Virus record (IMG/VR): IMGVR_UViG_3300033049_000176
Location: 1 to 38,571 of that record
Reading direction: 5' to 3' (one strand)
Source of the DNA: a virus
Length of the DNA stretch: 38,571 nt
The translations under genes were made by a program, and so were the position numbers. This document shows positions 8,214-15,591 of this stretch, one piece after another; position 1 is the stretch's first letter; every line of letters starts with the position of its first letter. The notes below the pieces were generated by a model, which was given only the letters and a program-made list of their open reading frames with translations, made no database searches and was not told the DNA's origin.

Positions 8214-8397
8214 GGAGTTGCTCCAGACTGTCCTTGATATCCGACAATTGCGCCCGTGCGATCTCCCGGTATGTCCTGTCGGGCAATGCCGTCAAGTCCG
8301 CCATATCGGCCAGATCGCCAACCATCTCGTCCAGATCGTCCAGCACCTGCGCCACGCCCTCGTAGCGCTTGATGATCACAATCTTGCCCCGGCTCAC
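8182..8397 (-). CDS. Small helical phage protein, unknown
   Basis: The GTG at 8397 overlaps the TGA of the preceding gene (GTGA), so a coupled 71-residue product is the best reading; the frame remains open further upstream. After a short strand-like start (KIVIIKRYEG) it is strongly acidic and helical (VLDDLDEMVGDLADMADLT, then YREIARAQLSDIKDSLEQL). I do not recognise a family. Its place between the structural genes suggests a small virion or assembly factor produced in step with the large internal protein, which it overlaps. Confidence 0.6.
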   Translation of the reverse strand: MSRGKIVIIKRYEGVAQVLDDLDEMVGDLADMADLTALPDRTYREIARAQLSDIKDSLEQLHDQGLPRPIC

Positions 8398-8582
8398 AAC
8401 GCGGGCTTGAACGGAGCCAACTCCCAACCGTGGCGGACAAGCGGGCGGATAAGTGTCCGAAAATCTGCATCCCCCATACACGTCTCGTCCAGCGTAATAA
8501 TCGCCCCCAGAATAAACCGGCATTCTTCAAATGATAGATTATTGCTGTCGTATTTCTGCATTGATATTGTGGCCTCACCCAT
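8394..8582 (-). CDS. Small phage protein, unknown
   Basis: This 62-residue gene is preceded by a strong AAGGAGG ribosome site at the correct spacing. The product has a central hydrophobic helix (ECRFILGAIITLDETC) and ends in a tryptophan-containing tail. No family recognised. It begins a cluster of three coupled genes that ends with the large internal virion protein. It is separated from the upstream genes by the structured 259-base region with a terminator, so it probably relies on read-through or on a promoter in that region. Confidence 0.65.
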   Translation of the reverse strand: MGEATISMQKYDSNNLSFEECRFILGAIITLDETCMGDADFRTLIRPLVRHGWELAPFKPAL

Positions 8583-8650
8583 GAGAACCTCCTTGTGTTA
8601 GGCCGCCACACCAGTGCTGGTAAACACTGGTGGGCGGACGAATGACACGG

Positions 8651-8778
8651 TACCAGACCGAATAACCTACACAAGGCGTCAGCTAAACGGCAGAGCCTAA
8701 GCCCTCCGTGTAAACGCCCGCCCATAAAAAAACCACGCAATCGTGGCGTGGGGAACGCCTTGTGTACTAGGTCTGGTA
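8651..8778. repeat. 128-bp element with nested terminal inverted repeats
   Basis: Outer arms TACCAGACC (8651-8659) and GGTCTGGTA (8770-8778) enclose a second perfect pair, TACACAAGGCGT (8668-8679) and ACGCCTTGTGTA (8755-8766). The inside holds a rho-independent terminator for the - strand (8726-8751). The geometry resembles terminal inverted repeats of a miniature transposable element, or a large cruciform or RNA structure. No clear target-site duplication flanks it. Confidence 0.6.
8726..8751 (-). terminator. Rho-independent terminator
   Basis: On the - strand, stem CCACGC (8751-8746) pairs with GCGTGG (8738-8733) and is followed directly by seven T residues (8732-8726). It would stop or attenuate late transcription between the small membrane genes and the internal virion protein cluster. 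Confidence 0.8.
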
Positions 8779-8828
8779 AACCCGTGACGCGACTATTGCC
8801 ACGCCCCGCATCCCTAAACCTGCATTTT

Positions 8829-9081
8829 ACAAATGTCAAGCCTAGCTGAAAATACTGATTATTGCCCAAATGACGGCGAACAAAACAAATAATTTGATTG
8901 CACCCTCTACCAACATACCAGCAATTAAAGCGCCATATGCTTTCAATCTTTCTCCAGGTGGATGCAATTTCGCGGCGGATTGCGCCCGCATATTTATTGA
9001 GACCAACCAGATAAAGACAACAATACCAACTATATTTGCAAACATATCTAACTCCCAAAACAAATGTCAAGCCTAGCTGAA
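8829..9081. repeat. 22-bp direct repeat at the 3' ends of two tandem membrane-protein genes
   Basis: The identical sequences at 8829-8850 and 9060-9081 are 231 bases apart. On the - strand each spells the last codons, the TAG stop and the following TTGACATTTGT. A copy of TTGACA, a perfect -35 box, thus follows each gene, but no good -10 box lies 16-18 bases beyond either. Confidence 0.8.
8842..9045 (-). CDS. Small two-span membrane protein (tandem copy 2)
   Basis: The ATG at 9045 is preferred because GGGAG precedes it; two more upstream codons could be used. The 67-residue product has an N-terminal membrane segment (about residues 3-18), a basic polar loop (NMRAQSAAKLHPPGERLK) and a second long membrane region (about 40-66), ending in Ile-Phe-Ser. 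Its last codons and the following bases are identical over 22 bp to the end of the neighbouring gene, so the two may be diverged tandem duplicates. A holin-like or superinfection-exclusion role is possible, but nothing in the sequence decides it. Confidence 0.6.
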   Translation of the reverse strand: MFANIVGIVVFIWLVSINMRAQSAAKLHPPGERLKAYGALIAGMLVEGAIKLFVLFAVIWAIISIFS

Positions 9082-9282
9082 CAGACTGCCAATAAAGCTT
9101 AAAAATAGATACAACATAAATATAGAAAAAGCCCCCCATAACGCCATTGTGGCGAACGCCACAAAAAACATAGCAAGTCTTCCTTTTGTCTTGTCCGCTT
9201 CGTCTTGCGCAATCCGCCATGCCAGAATGGCACTGCCGATTATATCTATGACTATCGCTATTTTGGCTAATGTTAGTAACAT
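9073..9282 (-). CDS. Small two-span membrane protein (tandem copy 1)
   Basis: The start ATG has a strong GGAGG site that overlaps the end of the 865-residue gene upstream. The 69-residue product shows two membrane helices (about residues 3-22 and 37-66) around a charged loop (RIAQDEADKTKGR) and ends in Leu-Phe-Ser. Topology and 3' end match the next gene (see the 22-bp repeat). No family recognised. The position between internal virion proteins suggests a membrane function during infection or lysis. Confidence 0.6.
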   Translation of the reverse strand: MLLTLAKIAIVIDIIGSAILAWRIAQDEADKTKGRLAMFFVAFATMALWGAFSIFMLYLFLSFIGSLFS

Positions 9283-9297
9283 ATTTACCTCCTAAAT

Positions 9298-11895
9298 TCA
9301 TGATCCACCGCCTTTCACTACACAAATTACCGCCGCCCGTAAACCTTTCTTAAATGCGGTTAATTTCTCCGGGTCATATTCGGCCACAAGATCCGCCAAC
9401 ACACCCTCGTCCAGCATCCCGCCCTCGACCAGGTTCTCAATCTCGCCCGCAAGAACGGCGTTCTCCGCCTCAATTTCAGAAAGTTCATCGAATCGCTTAG
9501 GGTCATTCGTGACCCCGTCGGCCACGCCAGTTTTCTTGGCTAGTTCAGTACTGTCCCGTCCGGCGGCGTCCGGGGTTCCCCCTGGGCTTTCAGGATCGCC
9601 TTGTCGCGCTGAAACGCCTGATTGCCTGCCAGTTTCGGCTCGGACATCTCCAACGCCTTGGCCATCGCCAGCCCCACCTTGACGTGGCGCGGTACCTGGT
9701 GCGGCGCGGATATCGGCAAATCCCTCCGGGACGTCTTGCCCGGTGATTTGCGTAAGGATATCTTTTGGTCTTTGCGCCGGGGCATCACTCTCTCCAAGTT
9801 TATTGGCTCCAAACAAATTTGGCCCGCCTTTAGTGGTCAGGGCAATATCTATATACGCATTTAGCCGCGTTTGTACAGCTTCTTTAGACAAGGCCTTGAT
9901 TAAGGGATTACCCTTGCTGTCCGGCCCGTAAAACATATTCAGCATCATCCGCTCGGTCGCGCCCCGCGCCTCGCCAAACAAATCACCATTGGTTTCCGCT
10001 TCCAACTCGGCCAATGTCACCTTTTCGCCCTTGGCTTTAATATCGCGCATCCGGCGAATTAACGTAACCGCATTCAAAAGTTCCTGGGTGATATCCATAT
10101 CCCCGTCAATATCGCCCTTTTTGGCCAAAGCCCGCATATTGGCCCATTTGGGCGCAATCTCCACCAAAGCCGTGTTTATGGCCCGCGCCCCCGGAGACGT
10201 ACTTTCCAAAATATCGGTCAACAAATACGGATCATCATAAGCCTTGGCCGCCAATGCCGCCTTAACCCGCCTAAGCCCGTCCGCCGAGATCGCCCCGGAT
10301 TTATCAATCAGCTTAGGCAAATCACTGGCACTGGATATTGTGTTCAAAATCCCGGTGACAAAATCCCGATTGCCCGCACTGGACAATTCGCCTTTAAGCT
10401 CCACATCCAAAACACTATCATCAAGCCTGTCCCCGTCGATCCTGGCCCGCTCGGTCACGGCAAAATCCGCCTTGCCGTCCTCATTGGCGTCTTGGCCAAA
10501 TTTCACCCGCTCTTCCGGTGTACGCTCCCCTTGGGCAATCCGCACCAATACGGGCGCGTCCATATCGCCTACAGGATAGCCCTGGGCGGCCAAATACTCC
10601 TGATAGGACTTCCACCCCCCAAGACCATCGCTCCTTGCCATCCTAAGCGCCAGTGTCCGCCCATTGCCGCTTTCCACCACCCCGTCCGGCGCAATAACCG
10701 GCGCACCATCACTGGCCAGCGGGTTTTCGCCCAAAAGTTCCGGTTTCAATTTGGCCGCTATTTCCCGGACTTGCGCCTGATACGCCCCGCTTGAACGGTC
10801 ACGGGGTTGCAAAACGCTCGGATATTGCTGATTGACCATAAACCCGGACCTATGGGACGTGATCAAATCGTCAAGCTCGACCAAAGCATATTCAACATAG
10901 GTCTCGCCGCCTTTTGCGTCATAGGCAATATCAGCCTTGATTGCCCGCGCTCGGATTGCGGGGCCAGTCTCGCCCAATTGTGCATTCATCCGGCCCAACC
11001 GCCCAGCTTCCAAAACATCCGCCGCCGTCACAGGCTCGCCGTTTGCCACCTGCTTGACCGCACTCCTAAATGCCGCCTGCTTGGTCGCGTCCGGCACATC
11101 CGGCCCGGCCACCAAATCCGCCCCCGGACGCGGCACGATATCATTGCCGTCAATCCCCAAATTCTCTGTCACGGGACTGGTCAAGGCCAAGTCACGGGAC
11201 GCGCCGGTAGCACCATCCGTGGCCGCCAGCTCCGCCCGGTGTTTTCCGCCCAAATCCGCACCCCGCGCCAACGCACCCAGCCCAGACGATAACACCAATG
11301 TCAGCATCATATCTTCCGCGCCGTAATCCCGCTTCTCGCCGTATATGGCGAGGGGCATAATCACCAATTCTTGCGACAACCCGGCGGCAAAGCCCTCCGC
11401 CGCACCGACCCCCATCCTGCGCCCCAAAGTCATGGCCTTGCCGCCCGCCCGCGCAATATGCGCCGCCTTGATAGACGTCCCCACATAAGGCACAAATGCC
11501 ACCGCGTCCCCGATCGGGTCAATTAAAGACGCCGCCAAAGACACCGCCAGATTTTCAAACATCCCGGTATTACCCGCTTCGATAATAGAGCCGCGCACCA
11601 ATTCGCGTTGTTTGATCTCGTAAAGTTGCTTGGCATGATCGGCATATACAGGCTTGTCAAACGCCAACAAACCATCAACCCCGAACTGGTCATTGGCCGT
11701 ACCGATGTCCAACAAATCTCCGGCAGTCCCGGTCAGTGCCCCCAATTTCCGCCCAGCCGCCCTCCAGACAAACCCGGTCACACTTTCCTCAATCGCCTGC
11801 CCGGCCAAAGCGCCGTAAACATCCAAACGGCCCGTAGAAAAATCACCCATTTTAAGAACAACAGGGTCAAATTCAAAAGCCTGTTGGCGGATCAC
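9298..11895 (-). CDS. Internal virion protein with DdrB/ParB-like domain
   Basis: The 865-residue protein starts at a GTG overlapping the previous stop (GTGA). Residues about 1-215 are alanine/glycine-rich and helical, with hydrophobic stretches typical of ejected core proteins. Residues about 335-560 match my memory of the DdrB-like ParB superfamily domain found in phage 'polyvalent' proteins: ITSH, then YPSVLQPRDRS, QVREIAAKLKPELLGENPL, ASDGAPVIAPDGVVESGNGR. The region after about 690 is low-complexity and polar, with a Gly/Gln/Asp-rich linker and an acidic helical end. ParB-like domains bind CTP or cut DNA in other settings. Being carried in the virion, this one may act on incoming or host DNA. 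Confidence 0.75.
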   Translation of the reverse strand: MIRQQAFEFDPVVLKMGDFSTGRLDVYGALAGQAIEESVTGFVWRAAGRKLGALTGTAGDLLDIGTANDQFGVDGLLAFDKPVYADHAKQLYEIKQRELVRGSIIEAGNTGMFENLAVSLAASLIDPIGDAVAFVPYVGTSIKAAHIARAGGKAMTLGRRMGVGAAEGFAAGLSQELVIMPLAIYGEKRDYGAEDMMLTLVLSSGLGALARGADLGGKHRAELAATDGATGASRDLALTSPVTENLGIDGNDIVPRPGADLVAGPDVPDATKQAAFRSAVKQVANGEPVTAADVLEAGRLGRMNAQLGETGPAIRARAIKADIAYDAKGGETYVEYALVELDDLITSHRSGFMVNQQYPSVLQPRDRSSGAYQAQVREIAAKLKPELLGENPLASDGAPVIAPDGVVESGNGRTLALRMARSDGLGGWKSYQEYLAAQGYPVGDMDAPVLVRIAQGERTPEERVKFGQDANEDGKADFAVTERARIDGDRLDDSVLDVELKGELSSAGNRDFVTGILNTISSASDLPKLIDKSGAISADGLRRVKAALAAKAYDDPYLLTDILESTSPGARAINTALVEIAPKWANMRALAKKGDIDGDMDITQELLNAVTLIRRMRDIKAKGEKVTLAELEAETNGDLFGEARGATERMMLNMFYGPDSKGNPLIKALSKEAVQTRLNAYIDIALTTKGGPNLFGANKLGESDAPAQRPKDILTQITGQDVPEGFADIRAAPGTAPRQGGAGDGQGVGDVRAETGRQSGVSARQGDPESPGGTPDAAGRDSTELAKKTGVADGVTNDPKRFDELSEIEAENAVLAGEIENLVEGGMLDEGVLADLVAEYDPEKLTAFKKGLRAAVICVVKGGGS

Positions 11896-14213
11896 GGCCC
11901 AATCTCCAACGGTGAAGCTTCAGCCAAAGACAAAGGCGGACGCGCCATACCTCTTAATTTGTCTTCAGGGGTTCCAATGCCAGGCGCGAGCATTCTGTCT
12001 TGCCGGCGCACCGCCCATTTCCCCATTTCAATCAACTCATCAGGCCGGTATTCAATAATCCGCTCTTGCATATCCGGGACGGGACTTATCTGACCATTAT
12101 CCATAACAACCAACCGCATTTTTTCAGTACCGTCACCTGATATGACATTTATCCACTTCCCGGAACCCCGAACCTTGGCGGCCAATTCAGCCCGCTGGCT
12201 ATCCGCATTCCCCAATGGATTGCCGTAATTACCACTTAAACCCGTGTCATATTGCAAGGCCAACGCATCCATGCCCGCCGCCACCAGTTTTTCCCCGGAG
12301 ATATTTTTCGTATCGGTTCTAAGCTCCAGCCTGTGTTTTTGCAGACCCTCGCTAGCATTCATCCGCCAACTGCCATTAAACACATAGCCCCGCCCCATAG
12401 CCTCCGCCGCCAACCGCCGCGCATCTGGCACGTCTTCGCCCTGGGAAACATATTGCATCGCCAAAGCAATGTGCGCTTTTTTGTAAGACCCGATATCCCG
12501 CGCCGACTGCGGCGAAAACCGCATCGTGTCCAACAGATCGGAAATATCGTCGGCGGTTTTCTCCACAATGGTTTTATAATCGTCCTTATCGACAATCTTC
12601 TTAATCTCTTTTTGGTTGACCAAAGCCCGCGCCAATGACCCGGAAGCCAGATAATTGCGGTCTGTAAAATCAATCACAACTTCAAACCCGTCCGGCAAGC
12701 CGCCAAGCTTTAATTCCTCCAATGCGCTGGGCGAATATTTGCCGTATGTTTGTTGAAACGAGGCGGCGGCGTCCCGGATACTTTGATCATCGCCCTGCGT
12801 AAGCGCAGTATTCCACTGCTCATTCTGTCCTTTGCTCATCACCCGGCGATCAACATCCGCAATCCCCATATCCGCTTGCGCTTGTTGGCTCAATGCCAGT
12901 GCCGCGTCCCGGTCGGTCTTCACCCGCGCCTGAGCATCAATCTCGGTTTCGCCCTCTTGCGGCTCCGCCGCTTCAGGAGAAAACGCCGCCGCAAAGATAT
13001 CCGCAAAACCCTCTTCTTGCGCCGCGAACGCCGACGGGTCTTTGGCGCGGGCTTTTTGAACATCGGCAATTTGTCTGTCAAATACCTGCAACGCCGCCTG
13101 TTGGTTTGCATAATTATCAGACCCCGGTACAGGTATGAGAGTTTTACGCCGCGCCGCCCACTCGCTTGGCCCGGCAAATTCCATACCCCGGAAATTCTCA
13201 AACATTTTCCCGGCTTGTTTGTCTTGCGTTAAAAATTTCATGGCAGCAACTTCGCCGTATATAGCCCGAACGGTTTTATAGTTCACATCGGGATTGCCAA
13301 CCCCGTCCCTGGACAGACTGGCCAAATGGCTTTCCAACTTTGGCCCAAAAATGGCACGGTCAATTTTGTTTTTTGCGGCAAGCTGCTTCTCGATCTTGTC
13401 CGCCGCGATTTTTTCATTGCGTTCTTTCTCGTCCTTGGCCCGTTTATTATCAATCTTGCGGGTTTTAAGCTCGCGCCTATTGGCCGCCATCGCCGCCGAC
13501 TTGACCTGCGGGCTAAGAAGCTCGTCCAGCAAACCCTCTTTAAGTTCTTTTTTAAGCCGATCCGGGTCAAGCTGGTTCAAACCATCCACATAAGCCTGGC
13601 CGTAACTCTCCTGAAGTTCGGTTTTATATTTATCCCGCAAAGCTTCCGGCACCGCCGCCAGCAGGACATCAATCTCCTCAAGCGCCGGGGTCAGTTGCGC
13701 CGGATCGGAAATAATCTGGTTGCGCACCGTATCCGTAGTATTGGCGAGTTCTGAATAGGCCCGCGCCCGCCGCCCTAAAACTTCCTTGCCCCTGGCATCA
13801 ATCCTAAGTGCCGAAGATGTACTCAACAATTGCCGTTCAACAATCGCCCGTATGTCCTTGTCGTCAATCCCGGCCAGGACCGCATCCATATCGGCGGCCA
13901 TATCGTCCGCGAACGGTTGGGAAAACTCACTTTCGCCGTCATATGCCGCCGCCCGCTCCAACAATGTCCGGGTTGACCGCTCCCGAAACCCGGACGTATA
14001 TTTAACCACAGCAACGCCGCGAAGCCTTGCCTTTTCCTCGTCCAGCTCCCGTTCCTGAAATTGCGCAATCCGGCCAAGACCCTGACCAATAGACCCCAGC
14101 GCATTGCCCAAGGCACCCGCACCAACCCCGCCGCCGCCGGACATCGGCAAGCGTTCACGCGACGGCGCTGAGGTTCCGGGATTACTGGCTGGGCCGTCAA
14201 GTCTTACCGCCAT
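11892..14213 (-). CDS. Internal virion protein (gp15-like by position)
   Basis: The 773-residue product starts with a glycine-rich stretch (MSGGGGVGAGALGNAL, about 24-39). It continues as a long, highly charged helical protein: ERELDEEKARLRG near 53, and a Lys/Glu-rich coiled-coil region about 250-290 (ELKTRKIDNKRAKDEKERNEK). No enzyme motif is visible. The N-terminal pattern 'IGQGLGRIAQFQERELDEEKARL' recurs, as I recall, in internal core proteins of T7-like virion modules. Its start lies 17 bases inside the gp14-like gene and its end overlaps the DdrB-domain gene, so the three large core proteins are translationally linked. Confidence 0.7.
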   Translation of the reverse strand: MAVRLDGPASNPGTSAPSRERLPMSGGGGVGAGALGNALGSIGQGLGRIAQFQERELDEEKARLRGVAVVKYTSGFRERSTRTLLERAAAYDGESEFSQPFADDMAADMDAVLAGIDDKDIRAIVERQLLSTSSALRIDARGKEVLGRRARAYSELANTTDTVRNQIISDPAQLTPALEEIDVLLAAVPEALRDKYKTELQESYGQAYVDGLNQLDPDRLKKELKEGLLDELLSPQVKSAAMAANRRELKTRKIDNKRAKDEKERNEKIAADKIEKQLAAKNKIDRAIFGPKLESHLASLSRDGVGNPDVNYKTVRAIYGEVAAMKFLTQDKQAGKMFENFRGMEFAGPSEWAARRKTLIPVPGSDNYANQQAALQVFDRQIADVQKARAKDPSAFAAQEEGFADIFAAAFSPEAAEPQEGETEIDAQARVKTDRDAALALSQQAQADMGIADVDRRVMSKGQNEQWNTALTQGDDQSIRDAAASFQQTYGKYSPSALEELKLGGLPDGFEVVIDFTDRNYLASGSLARALVNQKEIKKIVDKDDYKTIVEKTADDISDLLDTMRFSPQSARDIGSYKKAHIALAMQYVSQGEDVPDARRLAAEAMGRGYVFNGSWRMNASEGLQKHRLELRTDTKNISGEKLVAAGMDALALQYDTGLSGNYGNPLGNADSQRAELAAKVRGSGKWINVISGDGTEKMRLVVMDNGQISPVPDMQERIIEYRPDELIEMGKWAVRRQDRMLAPGIGTPEDKLRGMARPPLSLAEASPLEIGP

Positions 14214-14691
14214 CTTTGCCCCCTTTCTTAAATTTAAACTTCCCGGTGCCCGCCGCCGTCATCAATGTCGATCCGGCGGAAACCAACCCGGTGACAAACC
14301 CAATATCACCTTGCCGCTTGGCGGCACGGCCCTGGTCACGATAAGCTTGTGACCGAAGCGCACCGTCATATATGGCCGTCCCGGCCCGCTGGGTACTTTC
14401 CGCCGCGATCTGCGCCATCACATCAACCGCCGACCCGGAAACCGCAAACCCGGACGCACCGGCCCGCGCCGCCGCCGCACCCACCGCCTTTTCTCCAGCC
14501 CGCGCCTGGACTTCCGCCGCCCCGGATGCTTGCCGCCGCGCCAACAAGGCATTGCGCTCAGCCAGCTTTTGCCGGTACTTTCCTTGCTGACGGGCCGAAA
14601 CACCTTGGAATACTTTCCCGGCAGCTCCGGCAACAGCACCAACAGCACCTATACCTTTTACGAGCACTGGTAAGGCGGCTAATGCGGCCAT
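14197..14691 (-). CDS. Virion core protein, T7 gp14-like
   Basis: This 164-residue protein has a hydrophobic, glycine/alanine-rich N-terminus (about 1-30), a basic helix rich in Gln/Arg (QQGKYRQKLAERNALLARRQ), an alanine-rich middle with 'GASGFAVSGSAVDVMAQIAAES', and a basic Lys/Gly tail. The pattern 'G...SGSP..V....A' between two helices is what I know from gp14-type internal proteins of podoviruses, which insert into the outer membrane during ejection. It lies directly before the larger core proteins, as in T7-like genomes. Start and stop overlap both neighbours. Confidence 0.75.
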   Translation of the reverse strand: MAALAALPVLVKGIGAVGAVAGAAGKVFQGVSARQQGKYRQKLAERNALLARRQASGAAEVQARAGEKAVGAAAARAGASGFAVSGSAVDVMAQIAAESTQRAGTAIYDGALRSQAYRDQGRAAKRQGDIGFVTGLVSAGSTLMTAAGTGKFKFKKGGKDGGKT

Positions 14692-15116
14692 GACAACACC
14701 CCCATAATATAATCATCCCCATTGTGAAAATTCTTCATGATACTTTCTTCCTTAAACCCCAGTTTTTTGGCAAAACTCCAAAGCCCCGGCGGGGTACATT
14801 TAACCCAGCACTCAATCCGGGACGTTTCCCTATGAAGCCCCAACATCTTTCGGGCCAATATGTTGACTTGCGGCCAAGCCCGGCGCGGCATGTTTTTATC
14901 CACATACCCCCAAGCCACTGACCGCCCGTCCCAAGTGTGCGCAATGCCGCCAATCGCCAGGACTTTATGATCCACAACAATGGTAGACGCGCCGCCGTGG
15001 GCCAATAATTCGGCAATCATTGAATGTCTAAACCGGGACTTTTGCACATCTTGCACATCAATTAAATGTTCATCGCCGGGCAGATAATTCCTGATATTTA
15101 CATTTGGTTTAATCAT
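14679..15116 (-). CDS. GNAT-like/DUF2833-like protein, T7 gp13-like by position
   Basis: The 145-residue product fits a GNAT-type fold: an N-terminal 'IRNYLPGDEHLID', then strands around 'STIVVDHKVLAIGGIAHTWDGRS', the helix 'WPQVNILARKMLGL', and a C-terminal 'GLWSFAKKLGFKEE' typical of acetyltransferase ends. The usual Q/RxxGxG/A acetyl-CoA loop is not obvious, so it may be a structural relative without activity. Proteins of this kind lie between tail tube and internal core genes in many podoviruses and assist core assembly. It overlaps the split tail tube gene and the gp14-like gene. Confidence 0.7.
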   Translation of the reverse strand: MIKPNVNIRNYLPGDEHLIDVQDVQKSRFRHSMIAELLAHGGASTIVVDHKVLAIGGIAHTWDGRSVAWGYVDKNMPRRAWPQVNILARKMLGLHRETSRIECWVKCTPPGLWSFAKKLGFKEESIMKNFHNGDDYIMGVLSWPH

Positions 15117-15591
15117 TGCTGGTCAACCGCCCCTCTATTTTCAGGATTTTCATGGGAAAACCGGGCGTCGGCCTGATCTCGATCTGGTTACTGCCCCAGC
15201 CACTGGAAAATTGCTTGGTCGAAACGTCATTCCTACCCGGCACCGCCGTAGAAATATCGTCGCGGGTTTCACGGACCGCAAATTGGTAAAACTGATCGGC
15301 CCGATCCGGCGGCCCGATCCACCCCCCGACACTGGCCTGATATTGAATGGCCACATTATCAAACCGCTTGCGGGCATGGATTACTTTAGCCCCCTGGTGT
15401 CCACCATTATTTGGCAAGCTGACCAACCGCCCATTATAAACCAACCCGACCCAGCCGGTGACGGCAGGCGTGTCCAGTTTGACCCGGCCATTCGCAACCA
15501 CATAATCACCATTTAACGCCCCGTCCGAAACAACCCGCACGGTCATGCCCTCAAGATAATCAAGCCCGGAAAGTTCTGTAAATTCCGTCAT
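15109..15591 (-). CDS. Tail tube protein B, C-terminal part (split gene)
   Basis: The 160-residue product starts at an ATG that shares one base with the TAA of the preceding gene (TAATG). It begins 'GLDYLEGMTVRVVSDG' and continues 'NGRVKLDTPAVTGWVGLVYNGRLVSLP', the segment normally found inside one long tail tube B/stabilisation protein, between 'YLD.G' and the C-terminus. The rest (HARKRFDNVAIQYQASVGGW, then a short 'FPMKILKIEGRL' end) also matches the C-terminus of that family. The domain therefore exists as a separate polypeptide that must assemble with the 663-residue partner. Confidence 0.75.
   Translation of the reverse strand: MTEFTELSGLDYLEGMTVRVVSDGALNGDYVVANGRVKLDTPAVTGWVGLVYNGRLVSLPNNGGHQGAKVIHARKRFDNVAIQYQASVGGWIGPPDRADQFYQFAVRETRDDISTAVPGRNDVSTKQFSSGWGSNQIEIRPTPGFPMKILKIEGRLTSND

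Noticed and set aside
7582-8601. 339-codon + strand frame antisense to the large internal virion protein
   Set aside because: It is a shadow of a GC-rich gene in the opposite frame; composition is Ser/Arg-rich without domain pattern, and the - strand gene is clearly real.
9060-9068. TTGACA after each tandem membrane gene as a promoter
   Set aside because: No acceptable -10 box lies 16-18 bases downstream of either copy; at the first copy the position falls on the next gene's start codon.
8210-9325. Long - strand reading frame of 371 codons spanning several small genes
   Set aside because: It runs through two small genes with good ribosome sites, a terminator and the inverted-repeat element. 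Its translation is rich in Cys, Trp and Arg with no recognisable domain.
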